Of a stretch of DNA of 64,000 nucleotides, positions 56,106 to 64,000 are shown piece by piece. A program made the position numbers and the translations under genes. This DNA comes from Setophaga petechia (lineage: Eukaryota; Chordata; Aves; Passeriformes; Parulidae), in NCBI GenBank assembly GCA_024362935.1, contig JANCRA010000066.1:487501-551500 (forward strand), read 5' to 3'. Numbering within the stretch: the stretch's first letter is position 1; each line of letters starts with the position of its first letter. Under the pieces are notes generated by a model. It saw only the letters and a program-made list of their open reading frames with translations. It ran no database searches and was not told the origin of the DNA.

Positions 56106-56530
56106 TGTTAAAAATAGGTTAGAAACTGTTGTAAAAGAGTTGATAATATACTGTTAGTTTGGTTGTTATATTGTAAAAGGGGTTAAAAGGGCAGTTATAA
56201 GAAATTACACCTCAGTAAAGTGCACCACGAGCCAGCCTGGGCAGAACTGCAATGGCCAATCAAGCACCTTGAACCTTCATACAAATAAAGGAAACAGAAA
56301 TCAATCCAAAGGGACAAAGAACGGGATAAAAAGGGGCTCCTGACCCAGGGAAGCTGTGCTGCTCCCCTGGAACATCGGGGCCATCGCTGCTGAGCAGCCC
56401 CAGCACTGGCGCTGCTCCATCCTCGATGGGAACGCTCCTGCTCGGCCCAGGCCCCTGCTTTGGGCCTTTCTTTTATTATAATAAATGCTGAAATCACTTT
56501 AGCACCAGGAGTCTGGTCCCGTTTTTAACA
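56106..56530 (+). mobile_element. LTR, family H, first of a tandem pair
   Basis: TGTTAAAAATAGGTTAG to CCCGTTTTTAACA, with inverted terminal TGTTAAAA/TTTTAACA. It carries a CCAAT box (ATGGCCAATCAAG), a GGGATAAAAAGG TATA-type box and a TATAATAAATGC polyadenylation signal in order, so the U3-R-U5 layout is clear. Confidence 0.85.
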
Positions 56531-56916
56531 TATACTGTTAGTTTGGTTATGGTAAAAGGGGTTAAAGGGGCAGTTATAAGAAATACTGCACTCAATGTAC
56601 CATAACACACCTCAGTAAAGTGCTCCACGAGCCAGCCTGGACAGAGCTGTAATGGCCAATCAAGGCCTTAAACTTTCATGCAAATGAAGGACCCAAAAGA
56701 AACCGATCCAGAGGGACAAAGAACAGGATGAAAAGGGGCTCCTGACCCAGGGAAGGCATCGGGGCCATCGCTGCTGAGCAGCCCCAGCGCCAGCGCTGCT
56801 CCATCCTTGACAGGAACGCTCCTGCTCGGCCCAGGCCCTGCTTTGGGCCTTTCTTTTATTATAATAAATGCAGAAATCACTTTAGTGATTTAGGGAGCCT
56901 GATCCCGTTTTTAACA
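56531..56916 (+). mobile_element. LTR, family H, second of the pair, missing its first ~41 bp
   Basis: Begins abruptly at TATACTGTTAGTTTGG, which is position 42 of the first LTR, and ends with the same CCCGTTTTTAACA. Indels (ACTGCACTCAATGTACC present only here; GCTGTGCTGCTCCCC only in the first) show old divergence. No internal region lies between the two. Confidence 0.85.
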
Positions 56917-57140
56917 CTGCCTGTCTGGAGGGAGGTGGGCTAATGCACAAGCCCATCCCATGGGAGTGATGCTTCCATCCCGAGGGGACAGGGGATGGTG
57001 CTGTCACCCCTCACTTGCTGCCACCCTGATATTGGGGTCTCCTCCAGCCAGGTCTCATAAGCTCTTGGAGATCTATATCACACCCTGATAGCTCAGCTAC
57101 CTCAGATTGCATAAAATCAGCAGGATGGCTTCTGTGGCAA

Positions 57141-57461
57141 TGTTGGAAACAGAAAAGTTTTAATAAAGGCTAAATAACAAAGCTCTTTACAGAGAAAAAC
57201 CGAGCCAGGGCAAGAGGCTCCTGGTAAAACACCTCACAGAAGTGATCAGTTCCTTTTGTTCTCTTCTTTTTCTAGTAAATTGCTTAAGTGGGACTTTTTG
57301 GCTTCTGTCCAATTGGGTATCCTTAAGCTTGAGGTGAAGTCCCTCATGTCCTATGAGGTATCTTTTTACCTAATCGAGGAGAGAAACTTCTGGGCTTTTT
57401 TCCTTTTCAAGGAGAGAAAGGATAATTTTGTCACTCCATCAACAGGGGGCACATTCCTACA
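57141..57461 (-). mobile_element. LTR-like element, family I
   Basis: Plus-strand ends TGTTGGAAACAGAAAAG and GCACATTCCTACA. On the minus strand a TTATTAAAAC signal lies near the 3' end followed by CTGTTTCCAACA, as in bird ERV LTRs. 321 bp, single copy here, no clear target duplication. Confidence 0.6.
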
Positions 57462-57944
57462 GCAGCCCTTGCTGCCCCTCTCAGCTCGGTGCCAGACCTG
57501 TTGATTCCACAGGGATGCAAAATTCAGTTTGCTCTCCAAACCATGGGCATGGAAACGCCACTGGGAGCAGATGTGATCAGCCACCGAGCCGGGGCTCCTT
57601 TGGTGGGCGCCTACACCTTTAAATCGGGGAGAAAAAAAATAAAATAAATCCTTCGCCTAGAGGGCAGTGGAACAATTTTGACTTTAAAAAGAGAGCGAGA
57701 CAGAGAGAGCGAAGTGAGCGTTAACAACTCCTGATCCAGTCCCTGGGCATTCATTAATGTTTCATGGCGCTTTCAATTATTGCCTCCTCTGCCACTGCCG
57801 TCATCTGTCTCTTCAAATCGACGGTATAATAACCACTCAAGCAGAAATCCACTCTGCTGTCTGCCCGCCACTCCCTCCCAGCCTCCGCAGCTCCCTCTCT
57901 CCAGCTCTTCATCTGAGGCTGGCAGGGCTCTCTCTGGAAGTGCC
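57462..57944. other. Non-repetitive AT-rich island
   Basis: 57640-57860 (AGAGAGCGAAGTGAGCGTTA, GGCATTCATTAATGTTTCAT, GTATAATAACC) has no repeat identity and an ATTAAT core. Candidate regulatory element. Confidence 0.4.
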
Positions 57945-58508
57945 TCTGCCCCACTGGAAATGCCTCTGCCCCTTGGAAATGCCTCTGCCCCTTGGAAATG
58001 CCTCTGCCCCACTGGAAATGTCTCTGCCCCACTGGAAATGCCTCTGCCCCACTGGAAATGCCTCTGCCCCTTGGAAATGTCTCTGCCCCTTTAGAAACGC
58101 CTCTGCCCCACTGGAAATGTCTCTGCCCCACTGGAAATGTCTCTGCCCCTTTGGAAATGCCTCTGCACCTTGGAAATGTCTCTGCCCCTTTGGAAATGCC
58201 TCTGGCCCTTGAAAATGCCTCTGCCCCTTTGGAAATGCCTCTGCCCCACTGGAAATGTCTCTGCCCCACTGGAAATGTCTCTGCCCCACTGGAAATGCCT
58301 CTGCCTCAGTGGAAATGCTTCTGCCCCTTTAGAAATGTCTCTGCCCCTTTGGAAATGCCTCTGCACCTTGGAAATGTCTCTGCCCCTTTGGAAATGCCTC
58401 TGGCCCTTGAAAATGCCTCTGCCCCACTGGAAATGTCTCTGCCCCTTTGGAAATGCCTCTGCCCCTTGGAAATGCCTCTGCCCCACTGGAAATGCCTCTG
58501 CCCCTTTG
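57945..58508. repeat. Minisatellite, 19-20-bp unit, ~29 copies
   Basis: CTCTGCCCCACTGGAAATG with CTTT and CTT variants. The block 58140-58240 recurs at 58340-58430, a ~190-bp higher-order period. Confidence 0.95.
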
Positions 58509-58756
58509 TCCCTCTGCTGGGGACAGTGCTGGGGGGACATGGGCATGGGCAGTACCCCCTGATGGGGTCAGGGTTCATCCCCCCACACCCAGGGGTTCTG
58601 CTAGTTTGGGGCCGTGCTCAGGGGCACAGGGTGGTCTGATAGCCCAGCCTCAGGCACTGAACCCAGTGCACCTTAACCCTAACGTGGCTCTAACCCTAAA
58701 TGCAGCCCACCCACAGCACTCAGGGCCATGCTCCTGCTCAGGAGGCAGGGCCTGCA

Positions 58757-58985
58757 GTGTGAAGAAAATTTATGGTATCGTAAGGGGAACCTCGCTCTCT
58801 CATCCTCTTTTCCTCTCTCTTTACTTCTCTCTCCTCTCTGGGTCCTGCTCTGAGCTGTGTTTGGCAGCTCCCAGCAGGGCCCTGCACCCAGGCCCTTTGC
58901 AATAACCCACAAGTTCCCAGCCCTGGCTGAAGAGATCTCTGCTCTCTGTCCATCCCCACTGTCCTACCCCACAACGCTCCAACAG
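58757..58985 (+). mobile_element. LTR, family A, 3' part only
   Basis: GAAAATTTATGGTATCGTAA onward through CCTTTGCAATAACCC to CAACGCTCCAACA. The first two thirds of the element are absent. Confidence 0.8.
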
Positions 58986-59227
58986 CCAGGGAGGTGTCCA
59001 ACAGCTCCTGGGCGTCCACAGCCCAGAGGGGCAGGGATGGAGCAGGGCTGGAGGAGGTGGGAAGCTCAGAAGGAAAGTCTGTCCATGCATCCCCTGCACG
59101 ATGGTCCTGGCTCAGGCAGGGGATGCTCAGAGGGTGGAGAGGTGTGAGAGGCAGCTGGAGCACCCACATTTCACCTGCCCAGCAAGGGAACCAGGGCTCA
59201 GCTCAGACTGTTTGGGCCTGGAAAGAG

Positions 59228-59440
59228 TTACAGGATCCCAGAGTGGTTTGGGTTCAAAGGGACCTTAAAGATCATCTTATTTCAACTTCTCTGCCACCCC
59301 AGGGACACCTCCCACTGTCCCAGGGGCTCCAGCCTGGCCTTGGGCACTGCCAGGGCTCCAGGGGCAGCCACAGCTGCTCTGGGCACCCTGGCACAGCCCA
59401 AACCTCTCTAACCAGGCCTTGCCAGGCTACAAACCCCCTG
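59228..59440 (-). mobile_element. CR1 fragment
   Basis: CCCAGAGTGGTTTGGGTTCA, AAAGATCATCTTATTTCAAC and TTGGGCACTGCCAGGGCTCC on plus are a reversed CR1 3' region. Confidence 0.8.
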
Positions 59441-59559
59441 TGGCAAATGGCACTGGGGGCACCTGCAAGCAGCCAGGCAATCATTCTTTCCTTTCCTTTC
59501 TCCATTTGCTGCAATGGCTTTTGGTGCTGGTTTCCATCCTGGATTGAGGAATGTGAATG
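59441..59559. other. Spacer between two CR1 fragments
   Basis: Short unassigned segment. Confidence 0.4.
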
Positions 59560-59765
59560 CCAGAGTGGTTTGGGTGGGAAGGGATCTTCAATGGCAGCTG
59601 ATTGCAGCCCAGGGCCAGCTCCCACTGTGCCAGGTGCTGCCAGCCCCAATGTCCAGCCTGGCCTTGGGCACTGCCAGGGCTCCAGGGGCAGCCACAGCTG
59701 CTCTGGAAAATCTGAGCCAAGGCCTGCCCACCCTGCCAGGGAACAATTCCTTCCTAAATCCAAGC
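59560..59765 (-). mobile_element. CR1 fragment, second copy in the same orientation
   Basis: CCAGAGTGGTTTGGGTGGGA and the same TTGGGCACTGCCAGGGCTCC block as the fragment at 59228 and the one at 23405. Confidence 0.8.
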
Positions 59766-60380
59766 AAAATGTTCTCTCTGTCAGTGCAAAGCCATCCCCA
59801 CTACCCTCACATCTGCCAGCACCAAGGCTGCAAACCTCACACAGCCCCATAAATCTGATGTTTGCCTTGCCCAGTCCTTGTTCCTCTCAAACTCCTGAGC
59901 TGTCCCTGCACTCAGCACCTCAGGGTGGAGGAGCCAGAGCTTTCCACACAGCACAGGATCCCTGCAGGACCAAAAAGGGCTCCCAGGTGCTCTGCCCAGC
60001 ATCCCCCAGTCTGTCCTGACACATCTTGGCTTTCTGGGATGGGAGGAAGAGCTCCTGCCTTCCACACAGGCTGTGATGGACACAAACCACCCCACCTGGA
60101 TGTCAGTGCTCCTGCTCAGGCAGACAAAAGCATTTTACTCAGATGGAGTCACGTCCTTCAATCCCACCCCAGCATTCACACCTCGTGGAGGTGTTGGGAC
60201 TCTGCACTTTTAAAACACTCATTATTTTCTCAGCGTGGAAATCATGTTGAAATGTCCAAATTTCCAGTGGGACATTCCCTGTGTAACCGTTCTCCCTGGG
60301 CTGGGATTTATTGCTGACAGCTGAATGCCCCCCATCTTGCTGCTGTTACCAGAAATCTCCTCTTGGACACCCAGCTAAGG
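59766..60380. other. Unassigned non-coding stretch
   Basis: No gene or repeat family recognised. Confidence 0.4.
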
Positions 60381-61390
60381 GTGCTCAGAGAGGGACCAGG
60401 GCCCTGCAGATGGGCACAGAGCTGAGTTTGGTGATCTCTGTGCTGCCAGGATCCATTGCTGCCAGGACAGGAGTGCCCAGGCAGCCCCCAGCCCCTCCCT
60501 GTGCTCCTGCACTCCCAGCTGTGCAATTCTGGAAGCTTCTCCCCAGCCCTCCTCCCTTCCTGACTGTTCCTCCCTTCCTCCTCCAGGCCGGTTTTCCTTT
60601 GGAATTTTTCTTCTCCCTTTCCTGGAGCTCTCCTGGCTGGAGGAAGGAGCTGAGCAGGGCCCTGGGCAGTGGCTGGACTCGGTGCTGGGATGCTCAGGGA
60701 TGCCCCAGCAGGAGCTTTGCTCTCTCCTTTCCTTCCCTGGCTCTTGTAAAGGCATTTCAGAGCCCCTCTGAGGGTGCTCAGGGAGGGACCAGGGCCACCT
60801 GGACATGGGCACACATGGGCAGTGTGAGCACAGAGCAGAGCCACACTGGGTTTGCCAGGCTGTGATGCCAGGACAGGAGTGCCCAGGCATCTCCCAGCCC
60901 CTGGCTGGGCTCCTGCACTCCCAGCTGCTCCCAGCAGCTCCAGCTCAGCCTGCTGAGGAATTCTGGAAGCTTCTCCCCAGCCCTGGCTGCTCCTCCCTTC
61001 CTCCTCCAGGCCGGTTTTCCTTTGGAATTTTTCTTCTCCCTTTCCTGGAGCTCTCCTGGCTGGAGGAAGGAGCTGAGCAGGGCCCTGGGCAGTGGCTGGA
61101 TTCGGTGCTGGGATGCTCAGGGATGCCCCACCAGGAGTTTGCTCTCTCCTTTCCTTCCCTGGCTCTTGTAAAGGCATTTCAGAGCCCCTCTGAGGGTGCT
61201 CAGGGAGGGACCAGGGCCCCCTGCAGATGGGCACAGAGCTGGGTTTGGAGATCTCTGTGCTGCCAGGATGCCATTGCTGCCAGCACAGGAGTGCCCAGGC
61301 AGCCCCCAGCCCCTCCCTGGGCTCCTGCATTCCCAGCTGTGCAATTCTGGAAGCTTCTCCTCCCCATCCCTGCCACTGGCCCAGGCAGGA
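60381..61390. repeat. Macrosatellite, ~395-420-bp unit, about 2.5 copies
   Basis: GGTGCTCAG(G/A)GAGGGACCAG marks unit starts at about 60379, 60773 and 61195. Units share CAGGAGTGCCCAGGCA, ATTCTGGAAGCTTCTCC, GGCCGGTTTTCCTTTGGAAT and CTTGTAAAGGCATTTCAGAG. Copy 2 differs in its first 50 bp; copy 3 stops after AAGCTTCTCC. The long minus-strand frame (60308-61498) follows the repeat and shows no known domain. Confidence 0.9.
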
Positions 61391-61709
61391 GCTGCTGTGG
61401 TGCCCAGCCCAGGGGGAGCCCCAGGCTGAGCCCCCCAGCACGGGGCTGTGTGTGGGGGCTGCCACTGCCTCTCCCCCTCCTCTGCTTCCCCTCCCCACTC
61501 ACACACCCCCCCCCCTGTTTCTCCTAATCCCCACAAATGCTAAGATATTTAAATGTGGTATTTTCAAATCTAATCAGCGTTCCAAAGCTGCGCTGCCGCC
61601 ACTCAAATTTAATTTGATCCATTTACCAACTTTGTGGTGCATCTAATCAAAGAGAGGGAACAATTAGGTGAATGTCAGGGGTCACCTCACAGCTCCTGCT
61701 CAGCCACGG
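61391..61709. promoter_or_regulatory. Candidate regulatory island with a TCF/LEF-like site
   Basis: 61535-61670 is AT-rich and non-repetitive (TAAGATATTTAAATGTGG, CAAATTTAATTTGATCC). ATCAAAG at 61646-61652 matches the TCF/LEF core, followed by CAATTAG. Motif evidence only. Confidence 0.35.
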
Positions 61710-62110
61710 GAGGTGTCACAGCCAGGCCAGCCCTGGGGGACAAAAGCAGGAGGGTGGGGACAACCCAGTGTGACTCAGGGCAGCCTGGCCAGGCTGTGCT
61801 GCCTTCAGAGACAGCAGGACATGGACAGCCCATACCAGCCCTGGGGGACAAAAGCAGGAGTGTGGGGACTCTGCAGGCTGGGATGGAGGTGGCTGCAGGG
61901 TGTCCTGGCTCTGGCACACCCCAGGGTGACTCAGAACATCCTGGTCAGGCCGATGGGCTGTGCTGCACTTCAGAGACAGAAGGACATGGACAGACATGGC
62001 CAGCCCTGAGGGGCAAAAACAGGAGAGTGGGGACACCCCAGTGCGACTCAGAGCAGCCTGGCCAGGCTGTGCTGCTCTCCAGAGACAGCAGAACATGGAC
62101 AGCCCATGCC
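61710..62110. repeat. Tandem repeat, ~95-125-bp unit, 4 copies
   Basis: GCCAGCCCTG(G/A)GGG(A/G)CAAAA, CAGGAG, GTGTGACTCAG, AGCCTGGCCAGGCTGTGCTG, CAGAGACAGCAGGACATGGA. The third unit has an insertion around 61870-61915. Confidence 0.92.
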
Positions 62111-62309
62111 AGACTCTGGGAAGGTCCAGCCAGCTCTTGTCCCATGTGTCCCCATGGCTGTCCTTGTGTCAGGGGTGCTGCTCTGACAGCTCAGTGCTCA
62201 ATAATCCCAACAATCCGAGCTCTGATCCGCTCCCACACCCACGTGTGGGCTCTGGATGGGGCTGGGAGAGGCTCAGGGAGAGCAAAACCTCAGCCAGAGG
62301 GGGCAGCTC

Positions 62310-62705
62310 CTGGGACAGGAGAATGTCTGGAGCTGGGCCAGGGCAGCTCAGGCTGAGCTCAGGGCAAGGCTCTTCCCCCAGAGGGTGCTGGCACTGCCCA
62401 GGCTGCCCAGGGAATGGGCACGGCCCCGAGGCTGCCAGAGCTCCAGGGATGCCCAGGCTGGGCTTGCTGGGGGCTCTGGGCAGGCTTTGGCTTTGGCATT
62501 GATCATCCCTGGGGGTCCCTTCCAGCTCAGCACATTCCATGATTGTGTGAGAGTGAGGGATGGGGGAGATGAAGGATGGGGGAGAAATTTGGGCAGCGCT
62601 GCAGGGATGGCCAGGTGGGGGTGTTGGGGGTCTGGGCAGGGTTTGGGGCTGCACTGATGATCCTGTGGGTCCCTGAGCTCAGGATGTTCTGTGATTCTCA
62701 GATCT
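62310..62705 (+). mobile_element. Composite CR1 fragment (copy 3 of 3), plus orientation
   Basis: The reverse complement is nearly identical to 24868-25165 over ~290 bp. Ends with CTCAGGATGTTCTGTGATTC, the CR1 3' tail. Confidence 0.82.
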
Positions 62706-63311
62706 CACTGAAAGAGAGGCAGCTGTGCTGAGAGGTGGCACTGCTGTCCCCTCAGCCCTGCCACAGCCCAGAGGGACCCAGACTGGAGGGGGAGCAGCTC
62801 AAGGGACATCAGAACAGTTTTGGGCACTCCTGGGGTGCAGGAGGTGCAAGGGGTGAGCCCCAGGTTTGGCACCCACAGCCTTCACCAACCCCAGCCCCTC
62901 CCAGCACAAATGCATCATCCTCCTGCTCTGAGCTGGTCTGGGAGCATCAGGTGTTTAACTTGAAATGGACTGAAATGCAAAACAAGCTCTTTTCCCATGG
63001 AATTCCTAACCCAAACTTTAACTGCTGTAGCAGAAAAGCCTCAATCCCTCAAAACCACAAGAGAAAAAAAAATTAGAAAAAAGAGCTATACAAGAAGAAA
63101 GGCTGGGAAAAGCCAGGGCAGAAAACAAACCAAACCTACAGAAAATGGAACAAAACCCACCCATTTTTTTTGCTACAACAATACACATTTTTTTCCAGGA
63201 TTTTTATTTTCCACAAAAGAAATCCTCTGCAACTCCAGGAGCAGCCCTAAACACCTCGATATGTTTGTTCCTAGCACCCCATCCCTAAACCAGAGCAGAA
63301 TTCCCACTGCT
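62706..63311. other. Unassigned non-coding stretch, A/T-rich after 63050
   Basis: AAAAAAAATTAGAAAAAAG and TTTTTTTTGC runs at 63065-63200. No gene recognised. Confidence 0.4.
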
Positions 63312-64000
63312 CCCTGCCAAGGACACACCTTCCCCTCTCCATCATCCCCTTCCCTCTCTCCATCATCCAACTTCCTCTCCATCATACCATTCCCTCTCCA
63401 TCATCTTCTTCCTTTTCCATCATCCATTTCCATCTCCATCATCCCTTTCCCTATTTATCATCCCATTCCCTTTTCATCTTCCCTTTCCCTCTCCATCATC
63501 CAATTTTCTCTTTATCATCCCCTTCCCTCTCCATCACCCCATTCCCTCTTTATCTTCCCAATCTCCTCTCCATCATCCCCTTCCCTCTCTCCATCATCTC
63601 CATCGTTTTCCATCATCCAATTTCTTCTCCTTCATCCCATTCCCCCTTCATCTTGCCTTTCCTTTTCCATCATCCCCTTCCCTCTCTCCATCATCTCCTT
63701 CCTTTTCCATCTTCCCTTTCCCTCTCCATCATCCCATTCCCTCTTTATCATCCCATTCCCACTTCATCTTGCCTTTCCCCCTCCAATTTCCTCTCTATTA
63801 TCCCCTTCTGTCTCCATCATCTCCTTCTTTATCATCCCTTTATCATCCCATTTCCTCTTTATCACCCCCTTATCTCTCCATCACCCATTTCCATCTCCAT
63901 CATCCTTTTCCCTCTTTATCATCCCCTTTTACCTCTCCCTCTTTATCATCCCCTTTTACCTCTCTCTCCATCATCACACTCCCTCTTTATCATCCCTTTC
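63312..64000. repeat. Pyrimidine-rich minisatellite, CTCCATCATCCCCTTCCCT-type, running off the window
   Basis: About 690 bp of ~19-bp units with CTTTATCATCCC and TTCATCTTGCC variants, strongly C/T on plus. The end lies beyond the window. Confidence 0.93.

Noticed and set aside
58672..58702. Telomere-like TTAACCCTAAC and CTAACCCTAAA
   Set aside because: Only two partial CCCTAA units separated by unrelated bases; too little to call an interstitial telomere.
60308..61498. 396-codon minus-strand open frame
   Set aside because: Tracks the ~400-bp macrosatellite; the sequence shows no known domain. Kept only as a finding on the repeat.

Overview
This window looks like a GC-rich piece of a bird nuclear genome, most likely a songbird. 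The evidence is chicken-repeat-1 (CR1) LINE 3' ends in both orientations, several families of short endogenous-retrovirus LTRs of the type common in passerines, a mitochondrial insert in which ND6 sits directly beside tRNA-Glu as in bird mtDNA, and a very high minisatellite load typical of microchromosomes or subtelomeres. No intact protein-coding gene can be supported. Nearly all long open frames are by-products of tandem repeats whose unit length is a multiple of three or which lack stops. Both recognisable genes are dead copies.

Layout: 1-10 kb holds an LTR-derived duplication, an AT-rich tract, 41-bp and GGACAGACA-type minisatellites, a CR1, several LTRs and a GGAGAA microsatellite grown inside one LTR. 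10-22 kb holds a ~1 kb array of ~35-bp units, an inverted LTR pair, a nested-looking LTR run, an LTR with an expanded TATTA tract, a region with two octamer motifs, and a 1.4 kb array with higher-order periodicity. 22-31 kb holds near-identical composite CR1 copies, one interrupted by an LTR, an almost pure G/T tract, a ~1 kb CCCCAAAGGCAGCA-type array, and an LTR nested inside another LTR with a clean 6-bp target duplication. 31-42 kb is mostly arrays (AAGGG pentamer, ~73-bp, ~95-bp and ~37-bp units) plus LTRs. 41.6-45 kb is the most unusual part: a nuclear copy of mitochondrial tRNA-Glu/ND6 and a processed RPS27A (ubiquitin-S27a) pseudogene, each lying between copies of a local minisatellite unit. 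In the pseudogene the lysine-coding tract has become a ~200-bp GGAGAA microsatellite. 46-64 kb continues with arrays, a tandem LTR-LTR pair, a ~400-bp macrosatellite and a pyrimidine-rich array running off the window end.

Between the repeats are AT-rich, non-repetitive islands with homeodomain-type cores, octamers, RFX-like X-boxes and TCF/LEF-like sites. They look like candidate regulatory elements of a developmental-gene desert or large intron, but this is inference: conservation cannot be seen from one sequence. Main themes: (i) microsatellites seeded inside inserted elements, with the same GGAGAA motif arising twice; (ii) foreign inserts flanked by minisatellite units; (iii) nested and inverted retroelements.
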